The position numbers and the translations under genes are program-made. A DNA stretch of 64,000 bases. Source: Bog-473 sp035552095. Its GTDB lineage: Bacteria; Actinomycetota; Acidimicrobiia; Acidimicrobiales; RAAP-2. Positions 16,148-24,857 of this stretch are shown in pieces. The DNA lies in assembly GCA_035552095.1 (NCBI GenBank), contig DASZMA010000015.1, forward strand, positions 5,407 to 69,406, read 5' to 3'. Numbering within the stretch: position 1 is the stretch's first letter; each line of letters begins with the position of its first letter. The notes under the pieces are model-generated. The model was not told where the DNA came from. It did not search any database and saw only the letters and a program-made list of their open reading frames with translations.

Positions 16148-17401
16148 TCAGCCGGCGGCGTGGGCCAAGGCGTCGTCCCAGCTGGTCCCGGCTTCGAGCA
16201 GGGGGCGAAAGCCCATCAACTGGCGGGGCTTGCCGATGGCCATCACGGCCCGCAGCCGTCCGGCCCGACCGAAAAGGGCCACGAACTTGCCTTCGTCCAG
16301 CGAGCCGTCGACGATCTCCACCTCGTCGGTACCGGAGGGATTACCGAGCACCTGGAAGCGGATGCCGTACTGGTCCGACCAGAAGTACGGGATGGGCGTG
16401 AAGGAGGCGGCCTGCGGCCGGCCGGCCAGGAGACTGCGGGCGGCCGCTACCCCCGCCTCGGCGGCCAGCTGCCAGTGCTCAATGCGGATCAGCTCCTCCG
16501 CTCCGTCGTGCCGCCAGCTCCAGCGGGCCAGATCGCCGGCGGCCACGATGCCATCGGCCGCGAAGAGGCGGTCGTCGCACACCACGCCGTTGTCCACCAT
16601 GAGGCCCGAACCGGCGAGCCAGTCGGTGGAAGGCACTACCCCGATGCCCACCACCACCACGTCAGCCGGGAGCACCTCGCCCCCGGCCAGCTCGACCACC
16701 AGGCCACCCGATGGGTCCCCACTACGGCGGACGCCCTCGACCGCCACCCCGGTGCGCAGCTCGACGCCGTGGGCGCCGTGCAGCGAGCCGCAGTGGGCCC
16801 CGATGAGCGGGCCCAGCACATTGACCAGTGGGATCTCCAAGGCCTCGAGCACGGTGACCCGGCAGCCCAGGGTGGCGCAGGTCGAGGCCACTTCAGCGCC
16901 GATGAAGCCGGCCCCGATCACCACTACCTGGCTGTGCTCGGTCGCGGTGAGGGCGGCCCGCAGGGCCAGCGAGTCGTCGAGCGTGCGCAAGGTGAAGAGG
17001 CCGTCGCGCTGGTTCAGGTCCTCGGTCCCGGGCAGGGGGCGGGGATGGGCACCGGTGGCTACCACGATGGCGTCGCCGGCCAGCACGGTGCCGTCGTCGA
17101 TCTCCACCTTTCGTCCCTCGACGTCCAAGCCCACGGCACGGTGCCCCAGCACCTCGGTGATCCGCAGCTCACTCGACCGTTGGCGATCAGCCAGCACGGC
17201 CTTCTCAGCCGGCCAGGTCCCGGCCAGGATCTGCTTGGAGAGGGGGGGACGGTCATAGGGCAGGTGCAGCTCCTCCCCCACCAGCGTGATGGCGCCGGTG
17301 TACCCCTCCGTGCGGAGCGTCTCGACGGCCCGCCAGCCGGCCAACGAGGCGCCCACCACCACCACGGCGCCGTCCGGGGATAGCCCGGAGCTCGCCGTCA
17401 C
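16148..17401 (-). CDS. NAD(P)H-dependent ferredoxin reductase-type flavoprotein
   Basis: The 417-residue flavoenzyme has an FAD Rossmann motif (VVVVGASLAGWRAVETL), a second NAD-binding fold (VVVIGAGFIGAEVA) and the FAD-contacting segment ADGIVAAGDLARW, followed by a C-terminal reductase domain. This is the class that passes electrons from NAD(P)H to a ferredoxin or Rieske protein. The GTG start overlaps the MBL-hydrolase stop (GTGA); an in-frame upstream extension lies inside that gene and was rejected. Its partner ferredoxin is not visible. Coupling to a persulfide-dioxygenase-like hydrolase suggests a sulfur or redox role, as an inference. Confidence 0.9.
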   Translation of the reverse strand: MTASSGLSPDGAVVVVGASLAGWRAVETLRTEGYTGAITLVGEELHLPYDRPPLSKQILAGTWPAEKAVLADRQRSSELRITEVLGHRAVGLDVEGRKVEIDDGTVLAGDAIVVATGAHPRPLPGTEDLNQRDGLFTLRTLDDSLALRAALTATEHSQVVVIGAGFIGAEVASTCATLGCRVTVLEALEIPLVNVLGPLIGAHCGSLHGAHGVELRTGVAVEGVRRSGDPSGGLVVELAGGEVLPADVVVVGIGVVPSTDWLAGSGLMVDNGVVCDDRLFAADGIVAAGDLARWSWRHDGAEELIRIEHWQLAAEAGVAAARSLLAGRPQAASFTPIPYFWSDQYGIRFQVLGNPSGTDEVEIVDGSLDEGKFVALFGRAGRLRAVMAIGKPRQLMGFRPLLEAGTSWDDALAHAAG

Positions 17402-18132
17402 GCCCCGAACATCGCCATCCACTCCTCCAGGGAGCGAGGACGGAAGACGTAGTTCCACTTGCGGGTCTCGCCCATGCTCTGCGAAGGCTCCGCGGAGTAG
17501 AGGTGGCCCGGGAAGAGGACGGCATCGTCGGGTACCCGGGCCAGCCGGGTGTTGATCGATTCGTACATGGCCACCGGGTCCGCCCCGGGCAGGTCGGTCC
17601 GGCCGCAGCCGTCGAGGAACAGCGTGTCGCCGGCCACCAGCCGCCCGTCGACCAGGAAGCACTGGCTGCCCGGCGTGTGCCCGGGCGTGTGGATGAGCTC
17701 CACCTCGACCGCGCCCACCCGGACCACGTCACCACTGTCGTGCCCTACCAGGTCAGCCCCACCGACACCGGTGGTGCGCTCCACCCAGGGCAGCTCCTCC
17801 CTCTGCAGGTGCACCGGCACCTGCACCTTCTCCAGGAGGGCGCTGATGCCTTCGAGGGACCAGCCACCCATCTGTCCCCCCACATGGTCGGGGTGGTAGT
17901 GCGTGGCCAGTGCGCCGGTCAGTGTCATGCCGTCGGAGGCCACGATGTCGAGCAGGTCCTGCACGGCGTAGGCGGGGTCGACCACGAGCGCCTCGCCGGT
18001 CGAGCGGTCGCCGATCAGGTAGACGAAGTTCACCATCTGCCGGGCCATCTGGTCGTCCCGGGCGAAGTCCCGGCCCGAGAGGAGCTGGCGGAAGTACAGC
18101 CGGTCGTCGACCCCGCTCGCCCCGTCAGTCAT
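17398..18132 (-). CDS. MBL-fold hydrolase (persulfide dioxygenase/glyoxalase II-like)
   Basis: The 244-residue metallo-beta-lactamase-fold protein carries the metal motif THYHPDHVGG, the second histidine motif HTPGHTPGS and GDTLFLDGCGRTDL, which is typical of ETHE1-type persulfide dioxygenases and their relatives. These use one iron to oxidise glutathione or other low-molecular-weight persulfide to sulfite. It overlaps xseB by 8 bases and the flavoprotein by 4. A thioesterase role like glyoxalase II is the alternative; the GCGRTDL segment favours the dioxygenase branch. Confidence 0.85.
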   Translation of the reverse strand: MTDGASGVDDRLYFRQLLSGRDFARDDQMARQMVNFVYLIGDRSTGEALVVDPAYAVQDLLDIVASDGMTLTGALATHYHPDHVGGQMGGWSLEGISALLEKVQVPVHLQREELPWVERTTGVGGADLVGHDSGDVVRVGAVEVELIHTPGHTPGSQCFLVDGRLVAGDTLFLDGCGRTDLPGADPVAMYESINTRLARVPDDAVLFPGHLYSAEPSQSMGETRKWNYVFRPRSLEEWMAMFGA

Positions 18133-18391
18133 CGTCGTCGTCCTCCTCGTCGGTTTCGACGTCGGCGGCCAGGGCGTCGAGCCGGGGCACCAGGTCCTCC
18201 ACTTGGGCCCGGGTGTGCCGCAGGCGCCGGTCGAGTTCGTCGATCAGGGCGGTGGCCCGCTCCAGGCGCGCCACCAGCACATCCACATCGACCTCACGTT
18301 GTTCGAAGAACCCGACGATGGCATCGAGTTCCCGGCTGGCTTCGGTGTAGCTCAGCTGTTCCACCGGAGCCGGCTCTGTGGTGTCCACCAT
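18125..18391 (-). CDS. xseB: Exodeoxyribonuclease VII small subunit
   Basis: The 88-residue helical protein has the family pattern SYTEASRELDAIVGFFEQRE, followed by LERATALIDELDRRLRHTR. It binds the large subunit XseA, and the complex degrades single-stranded DNA from both ends. Its ATG overlaps the xseA stop by one base. The acidic Glu/Asp tail extends past the usual end. Confidence 0.93.
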   Translation of the reverse strand: MVDTTEPAPVEQLSYTEASRELDAIVGFFEQREVDVDVLVARLERATALIDELDRRLRHTRAQVEDLVPRLDALAADVETDEEDDDDD

Positions 18392-19836
18392 TATCGCTTC
18401 TCCTCATCCTTCTCTTTGCGGTGATCGTCCTTACGCTCCACCCGGGAGTGCACCGTACCGTCGGCCAGCCGGGTCACCAGCTCGGTCCCCAGCGCCACGT
18501 CAGCCACGCTGCGCACCAATTGACCCCCCGTGGTGAGGGTCAACGAGTAGCCGCGCTCCAGTTGGCGCTCCACGTCGTAGGCGGTGAGGAGCCGCCGCCA
18601 TGACCGCACCCGTTCGGTTTCCCGCGACAGGTGGCCGAGCGCCAAGGGTCCCAGGCGCGCCGCCTGCGTGCGCACACCGCCCTGCCGCGAGCGCAAGCCC
18701 TCCGGGGCCCGACGGGCCACGGCGCGCGAGCGCACCGCCACCCGTTCACGGTGTACCCGTAGCTGGCTGCGGGCGGCGTGGATGAGGCGTTGCCGGGCCT
18801 GCGTGTCGCGCCCTTGCGCCTCGCTCAGGAGTGCGGGAACGCGCCGGCTCAGGACCGCCGCCGGGCCGCCCACGTGCTCCTCCCACCACTGCCCGACCCG
18901 CAGCACGAGTTGATGGCCGCACTCGGTGGGGGTGATGCAGGCTCGGTTGGCCACCAGGTCGGCCACCGACTCGTCGCTGGTGTGCCCAATGCCGGTCCAT
19001 ACCGGCTTGGTGCAGGTGGCGATGGACCGGGCCACCACCTCGCTGTCGAACGCGGCCAGATCGACCTTTGAGCCTCCGCCCCGCACCAGGATCACCACGT
19101 CACAGTCCGTGCGCCCCAAGCGGGTGATCGCCTTGGCCACCGCGGCCGGCGCCTCGCCCCCCTGGACGACCACCGGAGCGACCGAGACGGCGAACCCGAA
19201 CGGCGAACCGGTCAGTTGCCCGAGGAAGTCCCGGCAGCCCTCGGTACCCGGGCTGGCCACCAGACCGACCCGCAGGGGCACCTCGGGCACCGGCACCCCG
19301 GCGTTGCGGCGGAGCAGTCCCTCGGCGTCGAGCGTGCGCAGCAGCTGGGCCCGTTGGGCGGCCAACCGGCCCAGCAACGCGGTGACGTCGAGCTCGGAGA
19401 GGATGAAGCCGACCTCGCCCTTGGGCCGGTAGAGATCGAGCGTGCCCCGCAGCACGACGACCATGCCCTCGGCCAGGGTGACCCCCTCCTTGGCCAGGGC
19501 CGACCGCAAGGGAACCCAGGTGCCCTTCCAGCACTTGACCTTCAGGGCCGGCGCGCCCCGGCCCCGGGCGGCCGAACCACCCCCGTCCTCATCCGGGTCG
19601 ACCAGGTCCAGATAGCAGTGGCCGGACCGGCTCGACTGATCCGAGAAGCTGTGGACCTCGCCCCGCACCCAGAGTTGGCGTTGCCGGGGAAAGGCCGAGG
19701 TCAGCGCCGCATCCACCTGGTCGTACAGGGCGCCGATCGAGAGCACGTTGGGATGGCCGCCATCCTCGGCCGGCCCCGACACCTCGGCCCCGGGTGGGGC
19801 TTCGGGATCAAAAAGCTGGTGGGCGCTACTCGACAT
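18391..19836 (-). CDS. xseA: Exodeoxyribonuclease VII large subunit
   Basis: The 481-residue catalytic subunit has an N-terminal OB-fold (LWVRGEVHSFSDQSSRSGHCY, about 50-130), the nuclease core (VGLVASPGTEGCRDFLGQL, VILVRGGGSKVDLAAFD, TGIGHTSDESVADLVAN) and a long coiled-coil region to the end. The family's D-x-R-x-x-R-x-G-GS type core is represented by ILVRGGGS. The ATG before SSSAHQ was taken; a GTG three codons upstream is an alternative. A longer in-frame extension would cross the RNase P RNA and was rejected. It heads the xseA-xseB-MBL-flavoprotein operon. Confidence 0.92.
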   Translation of the reverse strand: MSSSAHQLFDPEAPPGAEVSGPAEDGGHPNVLSIGALYDQVDAALTSAFPRQRQLWVRGEVHSFSDQSSRSGHCYLDLVDPDEDGGGSAARGRGAPALKVKCWKGTWVPLRSALAKEGVTLAEGMVVVLRGTLDLYRPKGEVGFILSELDVTALLGRLAAQRAQLLRTLDAEGLLRRNAGVPVPEVPLRVGLVASPGTEGCRDFLGQLTGSPFGFAVSVAPVVVQGGEAPAAVAKAITRLGRTDCDVVILVRGGGSKVDLAAFDSEVVARSIATCTKPVWTGIGHTSDESVADLVANRACITPTECGHQLVLRVGQWWEEHVGGPAAVLSRRVPALLSEAQGRDTQARQRLIHAARSQLRVHRERVAVRSRAVARRAPEGLRSRQGGVRTQAARLGPLALGHLSRETERVRSWRRLLTAYDVERQLERGYSLTLTTGGQLVRSVADVALGTELVTRLADGTVHSRVERKDDHRKEKDEEKR

Positions 19837-19900
19837 CCTCGACACCCTACCGATGGGTAGTCCTGCACCATGACCTCGCCCAGGTGACAGACTGGAGGCG

Positions 19901-20275
<375 letters not shown>

Positions 20276-20300
20276 CACCAGTGCGCCGCCCTCCGGCCGA

Positions 20301-20325
20301 GGGTCGCTTCCCGCGGGCGCGACCC
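20301..20325 (+). terminator. Hairpin, probable rnpB terminator
   Basis: GGGTCGC (20301-20307) pairs with GCGACCC (20319-20325) around an 11-base loop, 26 bases after the RNase P RNA end. No T-run follows, as is common in high-GC actinobacteria. Confidence 0.4.
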
Positions 20326-20446
20326 ACCGGGTCACCGTCGGGTTGATTGAGAGGGCAACGCGTCGTCCCACCCCGGGGCCGACCGCCATCACCCATTTAC
20401 GCCGCGCCGCGGGCCGATTCGGGCCGCGGCCCTGCCCCGGCGCGAA

Positions 20447-20626
20447 TTAGATGTTGTTGATCGCGATGTAGATCGGCGGAAGGTTGATCACGATGCTGTG
20501 ACTCGTGATCGTGATGGGCGAAGCCGCGCCGGCCGGCGCGGCCGGAACGACCGCCAGGCCAATGAAGGCAAGGCTTCCGATGATCGGAGCGGACAGAGCA
20601 GCGGCAATGCGGGTTTTACGGGTCAT
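20447..20626 (-). CDS. Very small secreted protein, function unknown
   Basis: A 59-residue frame starts at an ATG and ends at TAA. It has a textbook signal peptide: MTRKTR, a hydrophobic run (IIGSLAFIGLAVV) and a PAAPAGA cleavage region. That leaves about 24 mature residues, ITITSHSIVINLPPIYIAIN plus NI, with alternating polar and hydrophobic positions typical of a beta strand. It is the last of three secreted-protein genes on this strand. I do not recognise a family. The signal peptide and in-frame stop support a real gene, but no homology could be checked. Confidence 0.55.
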   Translation of the reverse strand: MTRKTRIAAALSAPIIGSLAFIGLAVVPAAPAGAASPITITSHSIVINLPPIYIAINNI

Positions 20627-20737
20627 GTCCGCATCATACGTAGTTGCACTGCTTTTGCATAGGGGCTGTCGGCAGGGAAATGGACCAAATGAGCCAACGA
20701 ACGTTGGATGAAGTGCGCCCGTGTGACAGGAGCGCGA

Positions 20738-21304
20738 TCAACTCCCCCACGGTCCGACCGTGGTGCCCGGCAAGGCGTAGGACTGCGACATGCCGTGCGT
20801 CTGCTCGACCAGAGCAGTGAACTGTCCGCCCGTCAGGTGCGACAGGGTGATGGTGGCCGGATAGGGCACCGTCGATCCGGTGGCGCAATCGGGCACACAC
20901 GACTCCGATTCCCATGTGCCATGACCGATGGCGCCGGCATCGGTCCACGAGGCCCACGCGATGTTCGTCACGACGTTGCCCGCATCGCCCGAGAACCCGA
21001 TGGTCGAAGGCTCCCTTCCCGTCCACGTTCCTCCGAGCGTGATGGTGGGGAGACCCTGGGCCGGGTTAGAGGAGGAGGGTGTCGTGGAGCCGCTCCCGGT
21101 ATGGGTAGGAGCGGGCACCGTGATGACGCCCGATGTCCCGGGTGGGCTGCCGCCATTGCTGCCATCGTTGGCCGGGGTCGTCGAGCCCATCAGGACGACG
21201 ATCCCCACGGCGACCACGACGACGACGAAGACCCCGATCCCGAGCCAAACCCGAACGGACCTACTCCAGCGCGGAGAAGCCCGCCGGGCTCTGTGGTCTG
21301 CCAT
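20738..21304 (-). CDS. Membrane-anchored extracytoplasmic protein, function unknown
   Basis: The 188-residue protein has a basic N-terminus, one transmembrane helix (about 20-40, WLGIGVFVVVVVAVGIVVLM), a Ser/Thr/Gly/Pro-rich linker (45-85) and an extracellular domain. The domain has the pattern WASWTDAGAIGHGTWES, then a cysteine pair (CVPDC) and YPATITLS. I associate this W..W..A.G.G.....C.P.C pattern with uncharacterised secreted proteins of actinobacteria. The CVPDC pair could form a disulfide. It follows a strong terminator hairpin, so it has its own promoter. Confidence 0.78.
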   Translation of the reverse strand: MADHRARRASPRWSRSVRVWLGIGVFVVVVVAVGIVVLMGSTTPANDGSNGGSPPGTSGVITVPAPTHTGSGSTTPSSSNPAQGLPTITLGGTWTGREPSTIGFSGDAGNVVTNIAWASWTDAGAIGHGTWESESCVPDCATGSTVPYPATITLSHLTGGQFTALVEQTHGMSQSYALPGTTVGPWGS

Positions 21305-21323
21305 AAACGGAACTTAGTTCGGT

Positions 21324-21352
21324 CTCCCCTGCGTCACGATGACGCAGGGGAG
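21324..21352 (-). terminator. Strong terminator hairpin
   Basis: CTCCCCTGCGTCA and TGACGCAGGGGAG form a perfect 13-base stem around CGA, 12 bases past the stop of the repeat-containing secreted protein on the minus strand. No T-run follows. It separates that gene from the next one on the same strand. Confidence 0.7.
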
Positions 21353-21364
21353 TCGGCCGCCACC

Positions 21365-23017
21365 TTAGAAGCCGTGGGGGGTCAAGATGTTGGTCGAGGT
21401 CGACGAGTTGTAGTTCCCGTCGGTGTCAAAGAAGATCCCCTTGATGACGTAGGGGACATTGGTGCCGAAGTTGGCGAAGCAGGTGGTGGCCTCGCCGGGC
21501 CGGCCCGTCAGGTAGATGGTGCACCCGTTGCTCGGACCCTGGAAGAAGACGAAGCCCTGCGCGTTGGCCGGCAGCCCGACCTCACCGAGCACGGCGGTGG
21601 TCCCGTGCTTGCCCACCGTGAGAAAGTCCGTCACCTTGAACGAGGTCGAAGCTTTGACAATCTTGAGGGTGCCGCCCACGTAGGTGAACGTGTAGTTCGG
21701 GTCAACCGCGCCGCTACACGTGATCGGGTACGAACCCGGGCTCGAGTGGGTGGTAGCGGTGGTGGTGCAGGAGGCCGGCGTGGTCAGTGAGGCCACCGTG
21801 TCACCGTTGACGAAGGTGGCGTAGGTCGGGGTGAGCACCGGGATAGTGCCGAAGGGGGTGGTCAGAGTCGGCGCCGTGACCGTCAACGGGGCCGGCGTGA
21901 CCGTGAAGATCAGATCGCAACTCCCCGAGCTGCTGCTCAGGTTGAACCCGTCGGTATCAGCGAAGAACGCTTCGCCGTAGTAGTTGCCGACGGCCGGCGG
22001 GACCGTCGATCCGAGGTCATAGGTGCCGTTGCCATCGACGCTGTTGTTGGCCAGCGTGAAGGATGCCGTGTTCGAACAGTTTGAGGTGGAGTAGGCACCC
22101 ATGGAGATCGAACCCACCGGCTCATCGGGGCTGGCCAGTCCGCCGCTCAGGGTGGCGGAGAAGTCCACGCTTTGGCCGTAGACAGCTGGGTTGGGCGTCA
22201 CCGTCATGGTGGTAGTGGTCTGCTGCCCGAGCACCACCAGAATCTGGGAACAGCTGCCGGTGCTGGCATTGGTGTTGAAGCCGTCGGTGTCCGCGAAGAA
22301 CGCGCTGCCGTAGTAGGTACCTGGGGCCGGCGGCGTGGTCGAGCCCAGGTCGTAGGTGCCATTGCCGTCGACGTTGGCAGCCAGAGTGAAGGATGCCGTG
22401 TTCGAACAGTTTGGGGTGGTGTAGGCACCCATGGAGATCGAACCCACCGGCTCGTCGGGGCTGGCCAGTCCACCACTCAGGGTGGCGGAGAAGTCAACCG
22501 GAGCGCCCGCGGCGGCCGGGTTCGGACTGGCGGTCATGGTGAGCGAGGTCATCTGGGCGTCGACCACCACGATGGGCATGCAGGAACCGGTACTGGAGCT
22601 GTCGTTGAAGGTGTCAGTGTCGGCGAAGAAGGCACCGCCGTAGTAGGTGCCAGGCCCCGGGGGAACCGTTGTGCCCAGGTCATAGGTGCCGTTGCCGTTG
22701 ACACTGCTGTTGTCCAGCGTGAAGGCCGGTGTGGGGTCCGAGCAGGTTGGCGAGGTGTAGGCCCCCATTGAGATGTCGCCCGTCGGCTGGTTAGGGCTGC
22801 CGAGCCCTCCGCTCAACGTGGCGCTGAAGTCAACCCCCGCGCCGGCCGCGGCCGGGTTCGGGCTTGCCGTCAATGTGAGGAGGGTCGGCTGCGCCGCACC
22901 TGACGTCTGCGTGGCGAGGAAGGGCACACCGACCACGGAGAGCAGACTGACTGCCGCCGCCCTGACCAGGTACACCCGATACTTCTGACCCACCCGTGAC
23001 TTGATGCTGTTGTGCAT
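21365..23017 (-). CDS. Secreted surface protein with three Ig-like repeats and an MBG-like domain
   Basis: The 550-residue protein has a signal peptide (residues 1-40, ending SGAAQ). Three tandem units of about 110 residues follow (45-150, 155-265, 268-378). Each starts with TASPNPAAAG-type sequence, holds VDFSATLSGGL, GxISMGAYT and NGTYDLG, and closes with FFADTDxFN and SGSC, giving one conserved cysteine near the middle and one at the end of each unit. Residues 380-455 resemble an MBG (bacterial Ig/mucin-binding-like) domain, TPFGTIPVLTPTYATFVNGD. A C-terminal domain (456-550) has two cysteines. No sortase signal is visible, so attachment is unknown. Adhesion or surface-layer function is an inference. 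Confidence 0.82.
   Translation of the reverse strand: MHNSIKSRVGQKYRVYLVRAAAVSLLSVVGVPFLATQTSGAAQPTLLTLTASPNPAAAGAGVDFSATLSGGLGSPNQPTGDISMGAYTSPTCSDPTPAFTLDNSSVNGNGTYDLGTTVPPGPGTYYGGAFFADTDTFNDSSSTGSCMPIVVVDAQMTSLTMTASPNPAAAGAPVDFSATLSGGLASPDEPVGSISMGAYTTPNCSNTASFTLAANVDGNGTYDLGSTTPPAPGTYYGSAFFADTDGFNTNASTGSCSQILVVLGQQTTTTMTVTPNPAVYGQSVDFSATLSGGLASPDEPVGSISMGAYSTSNCSNTASFTLANNSVDGNGTYDLGSTVPPAVGNYYGEAFFADTDGFNLSSSSGSCDLIFTVTPAPLTVTAPTLTTPFGTIPVLTPTYATFVNGDTVASLTTPASCTTTATTHSSPGSYPITCSGAVDPNYTFTYVGGTLKIVKASTSFKVTDFLTVGKHGTTAVLGEVGLPANAQGFVFFQGPSNGCTIYLTGRPGEATTCFANFGTNVPYVIKGIFFDTDGNYNSSTSTNILTPHGF
22056..22495 (-). repeat. Near-identical 110-base direct repeats 330 bases apart
   Basis: Bases 22056-22165 and 22386-22495 match at all but a handful of positions, and the offset is exactly one 110-residue repeat unit. 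They encode the start of repeat units 2 and 3. The first unit is more diverged. Such local identity in synonymous positions points to recent duplication or gene conversion. Confidence 0.8.
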
Positions 23018-23231
23018 GCCACCGCCCTTTCAGTCGGGCGTCAGTGTACGTACAAATACGGGTGGTGTCTTGCGAGTTGCGGCAACATCAGTAGCCGAAC
23101 ATCAGCCGGATCTGGCGGCCGTTCGACAACCTCAATTGGCAACGCCGGTTGGCACCCTCAGTAGCAATCACGGACCACGGCGAGTGTGACAGCGCCGGGG
23201 CGGCTGCCCATTTCTGCCATGATGTGGGCCC

Positions 23232-23405
23232 ATGGCCCGCCGGAAGTCGTTGCGCTCCCAGCTCTACCGGGCTGCCCGCGACCTCGGCAATGTCGCAGCG
23301 GCGGAGAAGGGCCCGGCCTCGTATGGTCGACGGGTCGCTCGCCGCAAGGTCTACCGCTCGACCAACCGGCTGACCGGACGTTTCCTGCGCAAGTTCGGCT
23401 TGTAG
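23232..23405 (+). CDS. Small basic conserved actinobacterial protein
   Basis: A 57-residue frame begins MARRKSLRSQLYRAARDLGN and ends FLRKFGL, with about one residue in four Arg or Lys. I recall near-identical small proteins across actinobacteria annotated only as hypothetical, which supports expression. The high charge suggests nucleic-acid or ribosome binding, but nothing is proven. It sits between the divergent surface-protein gene and the end of the histidine kinase gene. No strong ribosome site is seen; a CATGAT -10-like element 8 bases before the ATG could make it leaderless. Confidence 0.72.
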   Translation: MARRKSLRSQLYRAARDLGNVAAAEKGPASYGRRVARRKVYRSTNRLTGRFLRKFGL

Positions 23406-23446
23406 TTCGCCACGCTCACCACACTGCTCTGACCACACCGCTTTAG

Positions 23447-24823
23447 TTAGCCCGCCGGGCCGGCCACCGTCACTACGAACCGCGAGCCGCCGTCAGCCTG
23501 CAACGGCGACTCGGCCCGCACCGTTGCGCCCAGGGCGTCGGCCAGTTCGGCCACGATGGCCAGGCCGAGCCCCGAGCCGATCTGGCGGTTCGGGCCGCGG
23601 TCGGCTTGGTAGAAGCGCTCAAAGACGCGGGGCAGGTCACCCGGCGCGATGCCGGGCCCGTCGTCCTGCACGGTGACGGTCTGGCTCCCCGGATGCTCGG
23701 CCTCGCCACCCTTGCGCAACGAGATGGTCACCGTCGTGCGGGCGAACGTGAGCGCGTTCTCAATCAGATTGGCCAACAGCTGGGCCATGCGGTCGGGGTC
23801 GGTGGCCACCGGCAAGACGTCATCAGCGGGTTCGGCGAGCACCAGAGTGAGGCCGCTCTTCTCGGCCACCGGCCGGAACCCCTCGATGGTGGTGCCTACC
23901 ACTTCGGCCATATCGGTCGGCCTGACCCGGATGGACAGCTGCCGCGCCTCGAGCTTGGTCAAGTTGAGCAGGTCTTCGACCAGCCGTTCCAGGCGCTGTG
24001 ACTCGGCGATGATGACGTCGGCGGCGTGGGCGCTGTCCTCCAGCGCGCCGTCGGTGATGGCTTCGGCGAAACCGCGTATGGAGGTGAGCGGGGTGCGCAG
24101 GTCGTGCGAGATGGACAGCAGGAGATGGCGTTCCCGGCTGCGGCTGTCCTCCAGGCTCTGGGCCATCTCATTGACGGAACGGCCAAGCGAGGAGAACTCG
24201 GAGTACTCGCCCGACCGCACGGGGACCCGGCTCTCCAGATCGCCCGCCGCGATGCGGCCCGTCACTTCCATCACCTCGATCAACGGGCGCGCCATACGCC
24301 GGCTCATCTGCCACGCCACCAAGGCGGCGATGAGGAGCGCCACACCGCCGGCCAGGATGAAGTAAGTCCAACTGGGCCCGAGATCACCCACCGGGCGGGT
24401 CAGCACAACGGCGAAGGCACCGGCCACCTTCAGGCGTTGGCGCTCGACCGGGCTCAGCTGGACCGGTGCGGCGGCGAACACCAGGTTGTTGTCGCGACCC
24501 GACACCGCCTGTCCGGACAGGAGCGCACCCGGGTCCAGATCGGTCACGGAGATCCCTTTCGGTAGCGCGGTCAGCACCACGCCACGGATACTGACCCTGA
24601 TGACTTGGGCGTCTTCGAGCTGGAGGACCCGGCGCACCACCCGCAACTCCTGCCGCGACTGCGTGGCGTGCGCGCCACTGGTGAGCGACTGCGCTTCGGT
24701 GATCAGCTGCTGGGTGGCTTGATGCCGCTGCGCATTTCGGGTCAGGACCAGACTGCCGGCGCCGGCGATGACCAGCACCACGGCAACCAGCCCGACCAGG
24801 GCCACCATCAAGCGACGTCGCAC
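23447..24823 (-). CDS. Sensor histidine kinase
   Basis: The 458-residue membrane kinase has a first membrane helix at about 6-28, an extracytoplasmic sensor region, a second helix near 150-170, HAMP (about 170-225), the phospho-acceptor box SHDLRTPLTSIRGF and an ATPase domain with N-box ENALTFA, G1 DDGPGIAPG and G2 GSGLGLAI. The GTG start has GGGAGG 8 bases upstream. It is the partner of the response regulator encoded 34 bases before it on the same strand. The signal sensed is unknown; the sensor loop has no recognised domain. Confidence 0.93.
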   Translation of the reverse strand: MRRRLMVALVGLVAVVLVIAGAGSLVLTRNAQRHQATQQLITEAQSLTSGAHATQSRQELRVVRRVLQLEDAQVIRVSIRGVVLTALPKGISVTDLDPGALLSGQAVSGRDNNLVFAAAPVQLSPVERQRLKVAGAFAVVLTRPVGDLGPSWTYFILAGGVALLIAALVAWQMSRRMARPLIEVMEVTGRIAAGDLESRVPVRSGEYSEFSSLGRSVNEMAQSLEDSRSRERHLLLSISHDLRTPLTSIRGFAEAITDGALEDSAHAADVIIAESQRLERLVEDLLNLTKLEARQLSIRVRPTDMAEVVGTTIEGFRPVAEKSGLTLVLAEPADDVLPVATDPDRMAQLLANLIENALTFARTTVTISLRKGGEAEHPGSQTVTVQDDGPGIAPGDLPRVFERFYQADRGPNRQIGSGLGLAIVAELADALGATVRAESPLQADGGSRFVVTVAGPAG

Positions 24824-24857
24824 GTGCTCACCTCCCCATCTGTCCCGTGGTGTCTGC

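Noticed and set aside
20421..20432. GGGCCGCGGCCC palindrome after the small secreted peptide gene
   Set aside because: A 12-base perfect palindrome without a loop is too GC-simple to call a terminator or operator in this background.
22056..22495. Possible CRISPR or mobile element from repeated sequence
   Set aside because: The repeats are 110 bases long, 330 apart, in frame, and encode protein units of one gene; no short spacer pattern is present.
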